The position numbers and the translations under genes were made by a program. Below the pieces are notes generated by a model, which was given only the letters and a program-made list of their open reading frames with translations, was not told where the DNA came from and ran no database searches. A DNA stretch of 64,000 bases from NCBI GenBank assembly GCA_963277665.1, contig OY728165.1, forward strand, positions 1,150,812,050 through 1,150,876,049, in the 5' to 3' direction. This DNA comes from Viscum album. Taxonomy: Eukaryota; Streptophyta; Magnoliopsida; Santalales; Viscaceae. Numbering within the stretch: position 1 is the first letter of the stretch; the number at the start of each line of letters is the position of its first letter. Positions 1-14,100 of the stretch are shown here, piece by piece.

Positions 1-3000
1 CCACAAAGGCCTATAACGGTGTCAGAAACCATTATATCAGAAGTTTAATCCAAAACTACAAATAATTATGACGACCTTTCTAATGTCATATATCTATTTT
101 ATTAAATGACTTATCATACGTATAGATCAAATGTATTTTCCTTTTTCTTGATGTACATGTACCAAATGTGTCAATAAATAATCAAATTCAATAATGTTTA
201 TTTCAGTTCACTACATATATGTCTGGTAGTTTCTATATGTATCATGATACTTGGATATGAGATAATTCAATATAAATATAGTGTAAGGCCTCACATATTC
301 TGTTATATTCCAACATTGTTCTAATAAAAAACTTTTTAATCTCGGAAGTGTGTTTGGAATTTGACTCTCAACTTATTAATAGAGTAGGTGAGGACCACCT
401 GGGTCTAATTTCGTCAGAACAGTATTATAGATTTTTTGGCCTATCTAATGATTATCATTTTGAAAAATATATAACTAATAATATGAGAATTATATGTTAA
501 TTATATAAAATTTATCCTTCTTTTTGTTATCTAACAAGTTCAGCCATCATATTGGTGATGGTTTATGTATTCTTTAAACAAGAATTTTATAACTTATTAA
601 TTAAGACATATCTCAAAGAAATAATTTAGCATTACCAGATATTTGTTACATAAATTAAATAATATTTAGTTATGTCATATAATTTGAGTCATGTGTGATC
701 TCATCTAAGTTTCTACAATTATATTGTGGAAATTATAATAAATAAATGGTGTTACCTCTTTGATATCCTACATGCGTGCATATGCAAGGTAATAATGAGC
801 CTATGCATACCATTATGAAAATCATATTATCTTTTTTGTAAATTTGTAAAAAAAATTTATGTATTGTATCAGATATATTATAAATATTATAAAATGTATT
901 TTCTCTCCAAATATAACTTAGTGAAGATCATTATATTTTTTTGTGGTAGTCTCACCATAGTTGGGAATGACTACCCATAAGAATATAATGATTCTTGAAT
1001 TCTAATGTTGGTGGTCCACATGAATTTGTGTGGAAAATACAATGCACCTAAAATATAAAATTTCTAGCTGTAAGAGACTCTCAACTAAATAAATATCATT
1101 AATTCACACAACATATATAAATAAATGTATCAATATTCCTATAGGTAAATAATGATATTAGAGGATATTGTTTTCCCAAACATGTTCTAGTATTTATATA
1201 TGATTTATTTAGTTTCATTATCTAATTAGGATGTAGTTTCTTACATGTATTTTATACCTAAGGTAGGGCAATATGATTATCTTTTAGTCCACATTAGGTC
1301 CCATAGACGTCCCAATTTTTTTGGGGTACAATTCATAGTGGAATTGTATCATCTTAATTATTTTTGTTGGGGATTCATAAGAATAGTTACTAATATGTGT
1401 TATTTTTGAAAATAAGACCACCCATAATAGTGTTTCATATTTTTTCATTATCATATTAGGAAATATTTAAAAAATAATCATAATGTATTTGGGAGAAGTC
1501 TTACATTTTTCATGGTGAGCACTTGAGTAGTCATGTGGAAATACCATCACATGGAAAATGGAATTTTGTTAATATTATCACCTATTAGAAGTATTTTTTA
1601 CTACAATAGGATATTTGCAGAGAATTTTTTGGTGTAAGAGTATTTAGATATGGTTGATGAATTAGTCAACTCCTAAAATCACAACCCTTGGATAGTTGAT
1701 TGAGCAAGTATAGTATTGATAACTCGGATTATTAGGAGATTCAAGGGATGTAAAAAATTGTATAACATAAGTGGATATAGTTTGGATGATGATTCATGTA
1801 ATTTCATCATGAAAGAATATATAAGATAGAATTATTGAGAGTTATTATTTTAGAATAATATGTTCAAGATTAAGAGATTACTTTGGAACCCTAGATAGAC
1901 ACTTATTAGCTAAAATTTTTCTAGTGATTGTAATTTTATATCAAACCATGTAAAGTAGTGAAAATATATTGTTTATGGATGATTTTAGTCATTATTAGTT
2001 TACTCTAATTTTAAACACCTAACATAATCATTTTATAGATTACTAAAACATCCTCTCTGAAAACAGGTCACATATGTTTTGATGAGAATTCACAACCTAG
2101 GGATATTGTGCGTAATGTTAGTCCACTTATAGATAATGATGCCTACCCATAATATTGTATATATTAAATTAGTATATATGTTCTATTATGTGAAATTTAT
2201 TTATAATGAATGTGGTAAATTGAATTTTTAATTACTCATTAAGTATTTACAAAAATTTCCCATTTATATTTGTGTTTCATAATATGAAATGTAGATAATA
2301 AAACCTGACAATATATTATTAATAAATATGAACAATACATTATTATAAAATGAATATTTAGACCATATAAAAACTATATTAATATAAAAATATCTTATGA
2401 TATAGTTATAACATTACACACAATCAATATATTAAAATACTTTAATTAAAATTAATTAACTTTTAAGTGAACAATGAAAAATGTGTTATAATACGATTAA
2501 ATGAAATCCATATGGAGTATTCGGTTCTGTAAAATTATTGTAATATAATTACATAGTTGAAATAATTCCATGATTTATATTCTTCAGGCCAAGTTGTGTA
2601 ATTATTGTGATAGTTATTGGTGAGGCACACATTGATGTTGAGATGATGGTGTGGAATATTTAATAAAAATATGTTTTATTTTATATGGTAAAATAATGTT
2701 CTAATCTGGTGATAGAAAATTTATAATGAAAATTATTTTTGGGGTTGGTGTGTTTGGTTTCTAGAGGTTTTCATTTGTAATGAGATCATTGAGAGGTATC
2801 CCATGAGGTTCATGTTTGGATCCCTTTTAACTTTTTAGTTTTTGGGTTTGTTTTAGAATATCAAGGTAGTGAGTGGTTTAATAGGAATATTAGCAATATA
2901 ATAGACCTTATACACTATTAATTTATATAAATTATAGTGGTGGGGGTTTATGAAGAAGGTTTCGAGGTAGTTAGAGGGATGTTATGGTGGATCATGCATG

Positions 3001-4960
3001 AAAATACAGTAAGAGGAGTCCTATGGTGTGTAAAAGTGTGTTGCACTATAAGGGATACTTTAGTTGGAGTAGAGGTTCCTAATAAATCATAGGGACCCTA
3101 GAAGTTAGTTTTTGAAGATATTTAATATTTTTCAATAGATGTAGAAGGGATCTTGTTGCTTCATCATAAGAGGATTCTCTATACCGTGGAGTATATGACT
3201 ATGGAATAAAATGGATCATAAGTATACTTTGAATGTTTTTCATTTTTAGGGGGTAGATACACCCTAGATCATGGGTTGTGTAATATCCTACATTGTGGTT
3301 CGTGGGTCTTATAGTATATAGTCATTTAGTGTGTTATGGTCCCTACCTTCTTACTAGGGGATAGTGGATCATTGTTGTAATGTGGTGTATTCTCCTATAT
3401 TTTGGATATACATCATAGATAATGTTTTTGATATTGAAGATCATTTGACAAGTAGTGTTTTTATATGGTGAGGCTTCTTATTCCATAGTCCCTTCAATTT
3501 GCAGATAGTCTACAACTTAGCCATCAAGGTAGAATTTTGGTATATTGTTTTTCATGCTCGGTATGAATTTGAAAATCCCCACATCTACAACCCTTTATCA
3601 TATATTTATATAATTTAATGGGAGACAAATGTGTTTCCCAATGAGTTATTTTAGGCCCCTTTTAGTTGCTTCTTACTCCTACCTTAGAAGATCAATATTG
3701 GGTTTGTTAGGTGACATTAATTTTTATCTTCCCTAATTTTCACATTGTTTTTTGTATAAGGACTATTATTGGGAAAACTTGTTTTTTTATTGTTTTTGAT
3801 AATGAAGTGACTTGATTATTATATTAAATTATTGTAATGATAATATCCATTATCATGTTTCTCATATGAGGTGTTCATCATGGATTATGCTTTTATATTG
3901 AATAAAAAAACATCATTTTTGGTAATAGGTTATTTGATTAACTTATAATTCTACCATTAGGGAGGTTTTTGTGATTTTTTTTAAATATAGCATGCATTTT
4001 ATTGATGAATATAATGAATTTATAATATTAAATTTTAAATAGGAATTGGTTGTGAAATCAAATTCATTATAAATTTTTATTTTATTATTTTTGGAATCCT
4101 GCGGGCTTGACATGTTGATGAAAATCATTTTCATTTTTGGAATTTTTTTTGTTCTATGATATATCTAATTATTGAATTCTTATTTTGTATTTATTTTTAT
4201 CAGTAAAAATTAAAATAGTTTACCACAAATACATTATTTACAATTAGTTTCCCTATAATATTTATGGCATGTGTGATAATTCCATTGAAAAAGGAGTTGA
4301 ATTTCATTGAATTGTGCTTTCTAAATATTATTTTTTTGTAATTTAATTATTGTATAAATGTGTAAAAGTGAGATGTGTGGTTTTGATGTGTTTTGGTGTT
4401 GTGAAATTATGCTTGAGGTGTGAGATGAGGTTGATATGTGGTAAATGTTTTATAATGGGTTGGTATGTGGTGATTATGATAATATGTGTTAGTGGGGTAG
4501 CCTTGTTGATTCATTATGATAATATATGATCTCTTGTATTTGATACATGGTGATAGATAACCCTCATGATACTGGGTACATAGAATACCTTCTTAGGTGA
4601 TGAGTTAGATTTACATTCCATTGATTGGGATTTAGTATGATTCTTTATCTTTCACATGAGATTATGTAGCTAGGATCCCACATAGTATACGTTTTATTCT
4701 CACCCTATGTACACAATAATTTTTTTCTCATGTCAGTGAGTGCATGTTATAGTTATCTCTACATTTTAAATTCTTATTATTTAACATGATCTATTTGGGA
4801 TTCATGCACACTGGAGATTATCAATTACTTACATTTAGTTGTTTTTAGTTGAATTAGTAATTTATGAGATTACATGTATTAATTTTTGATCTCTTATATT
4901 TTTATTTTTAGCTTTTGGTTGGTTTATGATTCATATCTACTAACTGAAAATTTAATTTTT
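1..4960. other. AT-rich intergenic DNA, no gene recognised
   Basis: No reading frame here resembles a known protein. Both strands are dense in stops. The part from about 4380 to 4815 has the phrasing of a plant retrotransposon LTR tail (TG-rich text, then a stretch near 4660-4700 with AGCTAGGATCCCA), which suggests old plus-strand LTR debris, but I found no partner copy or clean TG/CA edge. The stretch 2750-3900 is less AT-rich than its surroundings and could be decayed element DNA of unknown type. Confidence 0.5.
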
Positions 4961-6149
4961 ATTATCAAATAAATTTTGTAGAGAAAATGAGAAACCCCAG
5001 GAACCAGAACAACAATGGAAACAACATAACAAAAACCAAGACAAAGCAAAAGGGCCTACCCCTCCCCATCAACACATCACAATGCCCAACCTTCACTAAT
5101 GCATGACAACCTGGAAAGCAGTCCCATGCAAACATGCATGGGCATGGAACTGGTGGCATAACCATACCCTCTATGACAACCAATTCCAAATGGCATGCAC
5201 CGGTGGAGGCTAAATGCTCTGAACCCCATCTGAAGAAGACCCATGGAAAGTGTTCCCAAACTGATTGAAAACCTCCACCATATTAACCAAAATTATTAAA
5301 AAGTAATTGGATCTTACCAAAGTCTAATTCCCTAAACAATTTATAAGAAATAGAATTTACCTGAATGCTAGGCTCACTCACCATCAGATTTTCAAATTCA
5401 TAAGCCATCTAATCCTAGGACTAGATGTAATCCTCATGGTTGATCATCCCTTTATTGAATACCTATACAAGGATTAGATCCTTATTGTCAATCCAGGATT
5501 ATTGTTTCTCATTCAGCGCCACCCTTATGGACCTACCCATCATCTTCGCTACGTCCTATTCTATCTCATTAAGAAGAAAGACCTTCTCAATAACCTCTTC
5601 TATGGAACTAAACAATAATTCTTGGGCTTAGTTACCTGTATCCACTATATCTAACTTCCTTCCATTGGTCTTTTCGGCAGATCGAGTTTCCATAGGAGGC
5701 AGTATAGAGGAATAATACTTTATACTTCTCCTCCTATTATTCTTATAGCTTCTTGTCCTAACATCCTCACCTATCGAATGAATAGTAGCCTAACCAATGG
5801 GTTTATTCACATAGGTCTTATTAGCATCCAGTGAATTGGTAGGATCCAGGTTCCCAACCACCTCAACCAGCCCTTCAAAGCCATTGCTCAGATATATAAG
5901 ACTCTGATTTATGAAGTCCAAGACACCCTGCCTCCCCTCACAAGAAAGGAGGATCACACGCCTATCAGGCCTATTCCTTCCCATATCAGTATCAGCTAGA
6001 TACATCACCTCTCTACTGGGATCCGCAACGACATTCACCTCGACATCCAAATCCCGATCCATGACCATTGAAACACCCTCTGTCTGGGTTGCCAATCACA
6101 TTTGAGCTGAACCACCACTCACCCCCATACATCCCAAAGGCATCATACC

Positions 6150-7260
6150 ATTGGAATTTTAGGGTCCTTCCAAGTGTTGACTCAACCTTTTGAACACATC
6201 AGAGACCTTTAGATTCAGCACATTCACCACAACCTTCTTCCCCAAAGTAACCCCCAAGATGCCATCTAAAGGAACCCTAGACATCATTCTATCCAACCAA
6301 TTCCCCTCCACATTTCCTAATGTATGGTGCACACCTAAACCATATTTCACACTGTATTTGTAGGTACCTTGGTCGCAACCTTCCAATCCCAACTCTTGTT
6401 GCTTCAAATTTCCATCTTCACCCTGAACCTCTGAATCCTTGCCACTGACTCTACTCACCTCCATCCCAAATGGTGAACACCCCACCAACAGTAATCCGTA
6501 GCATGATGAAGCCGACTGCATTTCAAGCAGATGTATTACCAGTTCCCATACACAACCAATTGCTTGAACCTGTATTCCTTGCCAATTGTGACCCAAATGT
6601 ACTAAAAAGGCATCCTCGACACATCCATTTCAACACAGATCCACAGGTTGATCGGATGAAAAAATGAATTGGCATGATTATCCGAATGGAGGTATCTACC
6701 TATGAGGTTCCCCAACATCTTGATGATAGAAGGATTTTTAAATGGCAGGGGAAAATGAGGGAATCTTACCCAAACCACAGCGGTTGGATAATATCGATTC
6801 ATATGGAAATTTAAGGTCCACCAGGACAGAATGAACCGATTTCCATCAAAGTATCGAGGGGAACTCAACCTGGCACATATGATATCCTCCTCCAAAGAGA
6901 ACTGAATCATTATGTGGAGTCTATCAAGCAAACTGAAAGTTTCCCTCTCCTACAGATTTCATGAACTAAAGATGAACCTCTCGAAAGAGTCCACAGGGGG
7001 ATGCATCTATCTAAACCACAAAAACAAAGTGAGGTTTAGTAGTGTAGTGGTTATTGTGAACTTCGATGATAAAAACTAAAGATTTGGAGATCTGTCAACT
7101 AGGTGCGGCATTTTAGGTCAGAAAAATATTCCTGAGAATGGAGGGAGTAAATTCAGGTCCATGAAGGGCTGGAAATGGGACCATGTACCCTTAAAAGCTG
7201 ATGAGGATCCCTCCCCCACCGAGGGAGCGGGGATCGACACAAAGGCCACCATATTCACTA
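6150..7260 (-). pseudogene. LINE ORF1 (DUF4283-type nucleic-acid-binding protein), broken
   Basis: The product would be the RNA-binding ORF1 protein of a plant LINE, which packages the element RNA. The longest open piece, 6602-6931, contains VVWVRFPHFPLPF, then a segment matching the conserved 'IGR.L..D' block, and ends in WICVEMDVSRMPF. These are the recognisable core of DUF4283: the W-V-R-x-P-x-x-P-L motif followed by V-x-V-E-x-D. An upstream piece in another frame (about 7000-7250) gives the N-terminal part with SIPAPSVGEGSS. A further open piece at 6159-6596 continues after the core in a different frame. Frame changes and in-frame stops (for example near 7000-7050) make it a pseudogene. 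I did not find an intact CCHC knuckle in the continuation. Confidence 0.72.
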
Positions 7261-7313
7261 TGGAGGCTCAGCGCCTAAGAGTCCATCTTCAAGTAGTGAC
7301 CATATCCTATACC

Positions 7314-7331
7314 ATATATATATATATATAT
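7314..7331. repeat. (TA)n microsatellite
   Basis: Nine TA dinucleotides lie just at the 5' side of the LINE fragment and may mark its approximate right edge. Confidence 0.9.
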
Positions 7332-7370
7332 CCTATCATTGGTAATCCTCTACGAGAGGGATCATAAAAA

Positions 7371-8700
7371 ATCTGGTTAGCTACATAATGGCATTATTTT
7401 AACACGAGTCCTACAATACCAAATCAAAACATTTAAAGAGGATTTTTTTTTGTGATCATGAAGAATTGTAAAATTTCACTATTGAAAAATATAAAATCAA
7501 ATACCATGAATATATTTTTTATATTTATGAAAAAACAATTTAATATTAAATTGTTAAAAGATAAATATTTTTTGAAACGTCCTTGTTTTAGTAAACATAC
7601 CCTATTCTCATAAACCATGAATATGTACAGTTCATGTGATATAATATGGAAGCATATGTAAAAAAATCCATGTATATATCATAAGGAAATATTTTGAGAA
7701 ACCAAAAAATAAATATACCATCATTTTAAAAACCAATCATAAATGAAATAGAAAAAAATCATTTTATAGACTCTGTGAATATGTACTATAACATATAAAT
7801 GAACACTATGTTAAAAACATTGTTAATATAGTTGATATGTATTCCATCTATAATTTTTTGATAGTAACCCTCTAGTAGTATTACACACACTAAAGTGACA
7901 CAATTCCATTTCCTAACACACCCAATGATCCCAATGTTCTATGATTACCTAAAACCATTTGAAAACAATTATAAATATTTAATAAAATGAAAATAAATCA
8001 TTACTACTTCCTAACATGAAAATAGATTTCCTAAAAAATTCCATCAATTATACATTTCATTGATAATGGTGTGTGCACAAATCATTTTTTAGAAAACCCC
8101 TCTAAAAATGGAGTTAAAGAAGAAAATATACCTTGCTATTATATCCATCATTTTCATCAACCTATCCAAAGTAATTATATAAGAAAAATTAGGAAATTCA
8201 TTACCTAATTCCTTTTCATAGAGACAAATACATCACGAAGATATCCATATAAAGGAAGTTAATCCATCATGAATTCAAGAGGTGAAGCCTATAAAGAACT
8301 TTGGAGGGGTTAATTTCTATAAAATGAGGATTAGTGGGTGATTTTAAAAAAAAGATCATGGTAATAAAGGTAAATTACAAATTTTTTCATGGTTGAATTG
8401 GAGAATGTGGTTTGGTCTCACGATTAGAAAATAAATGTTCCAATTGTGTGTGAACTATATAAATGATACAAATAATTGTTTTTAAACATTGATTATGTTT
8501 TGTACCACACATAGAGAACCATCCAAACACTATCATAGTCTCCTTGGAATGATGCATAGTTTCCCTAGCCATGGGCACATCATTCAAAACTCATTCAAAA
8601 GTTATCATAGCTATACATTATGGATAACAATACCCAAATTCTCAAAACATGTGTATTTATTTATTCCACAAAAAATCCAATTTTTCTTCATATGACTCCA
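7371..8700. other. AT-rich DNA without recognisable genes
   Basis: Only short chance reading frames are present. Nothing resembling a protein family, RNA gene or clear repeat was seen. Confidence 0.6.
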
Positions 8701-9399
8701 AGAAATATCTACAAAGACCCTAAGGATATTCTATGAAAAAAAGCATACATATAACTAAGAGGGAATCACAAAGCTACCAACCATCATTGATTTCTAACCA
8801 TAGATAGTATTCAAGATTCTAAACCTAAACAATGATAATTCCAATAACAACTTATCAAAACATCATGATTCCATATATTATGTGAATCCCTTCTTCCCTT
8901 ACCTTTTACATGGGAGATGTGAATTGTTTCACCATGAAGTTAATTTTCTTGGTGATCCATAATATTAACTGATTTCTCAACCATTGTAGTGTTGAGATAA
9001 AGATCAAAATAATAACAATCAATCACATGAAATGGTTCTAGTTGATACATCATCATTTCGGAATCATGAAATACAATATGACCAATTTTCTAAAAATACC
9101 TAAAGTCCATATAATACAACACCTTTCCATTTCTCCGAATGATCCTAAAGGGGAAAACAAAACTAGGGGTCAAAATACCCTACAAACCCATCAGATAGTT
9201 TCCCTAGTGAGGTAAACCCTTGATAAAGATCTCATCATCATTTTAAAAATTTATAGGCACATGATAATAATAGGTATTGGATTTATATTGATTGAGAGTA
9301 GCCCCTTACCCATTTTGGATCACCTATACCTATTTATTATTCTACGAAACAAGGTTTAAGAACATCCTATGTCCACTATCCTATATATAGATAGTGTAT

Positions 9400-9870
9400 G
9401 GTAAGTCCACATGGCCACACATATATCACTGAAAAGGGTGTCAACTTAATTGAATCTTAATAAAAAATTTATAAGAAAATTCAACCAGTGGACGAATCAT
9501 TTCCTAAGAGACATCAAAATCATGAATGTATTCCTAGTACAAATCTTGATGAATATAAATAGATATCTCAATATCTCAATATACCCATATATTTTATTAT
9601 TATATATCATACTCAATTTAAATTTGTAACCCATCACATCATAAAAATCATTCAAGAACCCATATGTGAACTATTGCTCCATGAAAAAAATAATCCCAAA
9701 GGGAACCCCATAAAGCTTCACAACCTCTCCAACCTAATAATTCATGGGTTGTACTACCATCATCATCTCAATGATAGGGAGTAAATGAGATTTTTTAATA
9801 TATTGATTAATGATAACTGAAAAAGAATCTATACCCCAAGTAGCGTGTTAAAAAACAAAAAATAAGTGTA
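9400..9870 (-). pseudogene. Ty3/gypsy integrase core, decayed
   Basis: Minus-strand translation gives GIDSFSVIINQYIKKSHLLP, which corresponds to the integrase block 'WD.I.VVVDR.TK.AHF.P' holding the first catalytic Asp. Further on, VVKLYGVPFGIIFFMEQ corresponds to 'IV.LHGVP..I.SDRD'. The second catalytic Asp region appears mutated (FMEQ for SDRD). The third catalytic residue was not located. It would have inserted the cDNA of its element, but it cannot be active with these changes. Confidence 0.65.
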
Positions 9871-10369
9871 TATAAATTTTATCACACATCCATAATGGAA
9901 TAGGACATTGTTTCAATAAAACCATCACTCAATAGTTCTCAATATTAATCCTATGAAATGAAATGCAGTTTGAAGAAAAAGGATTCAATCAACCACATCA
10001 TCCATAGCCACTACTACCAAAATCTAAAATCATGAATTATCTCAGTAGTATAATGGTGTACGAACCATGAAACTGGAGTCCATTGACCATTAATTTATTC
10101 CTCAATTATATATAAAAAACAAAAGTACCTCATAAACACAAATTTATTATATGATGCTGATACCAATCACTAAACATAACCCCTACCATTTAAGATTTTA
10201 CTAAAGTGATAACAATCCTTTTTCGATAACTTCTCAAGATAAACTTTTTTATCAAATCAAGATTCAAACTTCAATGATCATAAGAACAACTACAAACTAA
10301 CATCTTTCATTACCAATCTCATATCATAAAAAAACTCATCATATATAATTATTTACCTAATTCTGTAAT

Positions 10370-10690
10370 GTATTGATTTAGTAATTCCATGATCAATATA
10401 TCAATGACCAAATTTCGTTTTCCAATAAATGAAAAATTGAAATTAAATTTTTAGGGATAATCAACATAGAATATAAGACAAAAGTTATGGATTATCTGAG
10501 TAAAAATATAATTCAATTTTTCATGATCAAAATATTTAGTGAACTGATCCCCAAAGAGGAAGTGACACAATGTTTTTTGAGAATTCATAACTGGTTCTAG
10601 CTTATGGTCTAGGGTATGAGAGTTCATCTCATGACGGTGAACCTGGATAGATCTATAGGACTCAAACTACATTATATGCATTAAGAAACA
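10370..10690 (-). pseudogene. Ty3/gypsy RNase H domain, decayed
   Basis: Minus-strand translation shows HTLDHKLEPVMNSQKTLCHF, then LFGDQFTKYFDHEKLNYIFT. This matches the family pattern 'Y..H..EL.A.V.A...WRHYL.G..F...TDH.SL.YI.TQ'. The catalytic Asp of the 'TDH' triad position appears as 'FDH'. The continuation includes a block resembling the 'Y.PG..N.VAD.LSR' end, read as FIGKRNLVIDIL. It would have degraded the RNA strand during reverse transcription. Several stops and frame changes interrupt it. Confidence 0.65.
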
Positions 10691-11153
10691 CCAAAAGATA
10701 ATTCATGAAGTGTTTTAGAAAAAAATCATAATGTAATCCTAGTTATTGATTATTTATAACTGGTGTTGAGGTTTTCATTATTTTCAATTTTATAAAAAAA
10801 TCACTCATATTTTCAATTCCACTGAATCATAACACCTTTGTGGGTCAAAGATGTTATAACCCCAACTCTAGTAACTTAGAGTAGGTGTCAGCATTATTAT
10901 ATTAGAATAAAAAATTGTATACAATATTAATGGACCAATAAATTTAGTAGTCATGATTAACTAGACACATTTTACATTAAAATATTTTAAATGGAAATAG
11001 AACATAAACGTTTTAACAGAAAAAACATAGCATCTTTGAAATAATTGAAATTATTTTTTTATATATTATGGGAACGAAAACATACTAAAAATGGGATCAA
11101 ATTATCAGTAAGGGTTATAAACATAAGAATATATCATGATAAAATAAGGTATA

Positions 11154-11172
11154 ATATATATATATATATATA
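11154..11172. repeat. (TA)n microsatellite
   Basis: A short pure TA run in very AT-rich DNA. Confidence 0.85.
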
Positions 11173-14100
11173 ATGATAAATAACTAAAAAAACATTCCAT
11201 TTAATAAATAACATTATCATGAAATTCCTTCATAGATAATACTAATGAAATATCATATTCAAGAAAAAAAATTAATTCATATGTAAGAGAATACAAAATA
11301 TTGAATACCATGATCTTATACATAATGATATTAGTATTATAAATACCATTCACCAAGGAATTTTAATATATGGGTAGGTATACACCAAAAACACATTTAA
11401 TTTCTATAACGGATTTTCCTCAGGAGACCTTTCGATTTATCGATGAGATATCTATATCCATCCCAACCCATAACTGCATGTCCAATGCATTATTTATTTT
11501 TTAATGACTAATTGAATTCATAAACTAAATTATTTATCAATAAATATCAATATTAAGTAAATAATATGGATTTATTAATGTTTTTCCCTATTTTTCAATT
11601 AAATATCATAGAAAAACAATAATCATACCCATTTTATGATGAAAATGTATTTTTACAAATATTATAATGTTATATACTCACATGAATGTGAATTGTTTAA
11701 GAGAAATAGAATAACCAAAAAATTAATAATACATAATAGATGACAATCACTTCATTAGAAATATATTTTTATTATATATTCTATACCTTTATAAAATTTA
11801 CGATAATTGAAGTGAATTATAAAAATAATCCATCATTAAAGACTTTTATTTGTAAATAAATTCAAGACATGTATAATAAGATAAATATTGTAAAATGGTT
11901 TTGGAGTAGGTTAATTTTATTAATTTTATATATGTTAAAAACATTCCTATAGATTTTTTGTAACCAAATTGAAATGAACTACTATAGAAACCATTATAAA
12001 GATTTGATTAAATACAATAAAAAATTCAATGATAATATAAAATTTAAATAAAATATAATTTTAATATTAAAAAGGAAATTGAGAAAATATTTTTTAAAAA
12101 TATGGGACTAGAATAAAAATCATTCCATTTAAATAAGAAATAAAATTTATTTTTCTTTTTAACCTTCCTTTCCATGATCCATGTTACAATGGGAGGAACA
12201 TTTTAGAATAAAATATGTAAAATAAAAAAATATCACAGGGATATGAAATAGTTTTAATTTAATAAGGATCAATTATAAGATTTATTCAGTGAAAATTATG
12301 GAAATCCAAAAAAATCAGATTTAAAAATAAATCCAGAATTTAAGAACATTTAATTTGTAACCCCATGAACGAAGGAAAATGAATAAATTTTTTAATAAAA
12401 ATGAATAAATATTTATTCATGTTAAATGTATCAATATTTTTTATATACATCATAAAAATTATACTTTTTCATAATATCAAATACAGATCAATTGAATCAA
12501 AATTGAGATAAAATCCTTTACCTCACACCTCCCTTTATCTTAAAATTCATTATCCTCTAATATAATATTATTTACCAGGTTATTATTATTAACTTTTACC
12601 AAATTCAATATTATAATATCATATATGATCTTATTATATCATCTTATCACATATTCACCAATGACATATAATTTTAATTATTTTTTAATGTGTTCACTAC
12701 ATCATTTTCCAAATAATTTTGTTGTTGTAGAAGTTCAAGTTATTTTGAATATAATATAATTTAATCCTATAAAAATGATACATTACTTAGAATATCATAT
12801 TTTTTCCATATATTCTCTTTTATAATCATTCTTCACATTTTTACATGGAAAATTAATAACATCACATTATGGAGATGGAAGGCCATATGAATGGATACAT
12901 GATGCTATCATTTACATAATGGATGGATGGTTATGGAATTTAATGATAAATTAATTTTTTATAATGAATAATATATTAGAATATATCATTTATATTCATT
13001 ATTTCCATCATTACGATTATTAATTTGAGTCGGAAATAAAGGATAAAGTACACCAGTATGTTTGGTTGTAGTCTTCTATATGCACGAGCGATGATTTTGT
13101 TTCCCATTTGATGTAGATTGAGAAGGGTAAATATTATTTCATAAATATGATAACATATAAGTACATTTTTGATACCTTTTTATTAATTTTTAATTATTTA
13201 GACACTATTGAATGTTATAAAAGAAGATGCAAAAAAGAAATATCACGATGAATATTATTACATTCTCTTAGAAAAATGTCATTTTTTTATCATATTAGGA
13301 ATAATATGGGTTGTGTTTTAGGAAGACCAAAATCTATTGAACATTTATAATGATGTTTGGGACACATTTTTTGTATGGGTTAGTTGAGGTAAATAATACA
13401 GTCTTGGCCTTATTACATTAAATAATCTTGAACATAGTCAAGAACCCACTTCATCTCACATTGAGGATATTTTTATGTTTAGAGATTTAGAGAATTGGTA
13501 CATAATAAATTTATAATATTCCATAATTAAATAGAGTGGATACCATAAAAACAATATTCATTTCTTCTAAAATATAAAACTTCTCAAATAAAACATGATT
13601 TATTTGAAAAATCATTATAACATTTTACATGGATTCTTTTATTATGTTACTCATCCTTATATCATGTGAAAATCATTTAAAAACATGGTATGAGTATAAA
13701 ACCTAAGTATGAAATTTAAAAATATGACAAAAACATTAGACCTTGAATAAATGAAATCATTTTCAAAATACATACTTGTCACCCATATAAAATTACATCA
13801 TGAAATGTGATATTTTCACAAGATTTAACCAAAACATAGAGAACATAAATAGAACTATAAAGGTATCTTGGTTAATTAAATACTTATATTTTAACCCTCT
13901 CAACTACTTTATGATTTGTAACCATCATGACTACCTTATAATGTAACCCTCCTGACCACCTTATTGTGTAACCATCACAGTTACACTTGGAGTAACCATA
14001 TGACCATCCTCCAAAACACACATACCAAATGAATTGGAGAGAGATATAGGTACCCCCATTCATTATAAACAATTCCCAAGAACCATAACATAATAATACT

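Larger units (their letters stand above)
4965..7370 (-). mobile_element. LINE fragment (5' part, ORF1 only)
   Basis: This is a minus-strand non-LTR retrotransposon piece. The right side (about 7250-7100) encodes a proline- and serine-rich start, followed by a DUF4283-like domain and then a low-complexity tail that runs to about 4965. ORF2 (endonuclease and reverse transcriptase) is absent on the left, where sequence abruptly becomes AT-rich. LINE copies are normally truncated at the 5' end, so keeping the 5' gene and losing the 3' one is the reverse of the usual pattern. A later deletion or insertion is the likely cause. The LINE nested at 31895-37625 has a similarly ordered ORF1. Confidence 0.7.
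8700..10850 (-). mobile_element. Ty3/gypsy pol remnant (RNase H - integrase), minus strand
   Basis: Read on the minus strand from right to left, the region gives an RNase H domain (about 10690-10370), an integrase core (about 9870-9400) and a possible chromodomain-like tail (about 9060-8880, with EKSVNIMDHQEN resembling the family's 'EPVAILDRQVR' block). That order is the Ty3/gypsy order. Reverse transcriptase, which should lie to the right of RNase H, is missing. Instead an LTR-like sequence begins at 10854. Either the LTR element inserted here and removed or separated the RT part, or a deletion joined the two. All frames are broken. Confidence 0.62.

Noticed and set aside
13020..13480. Less AT-rich stretch with short lysine-rich frames that looked like a transposase fragment.
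   Set aside because: No conserved motif could be identified, so no family could be named.
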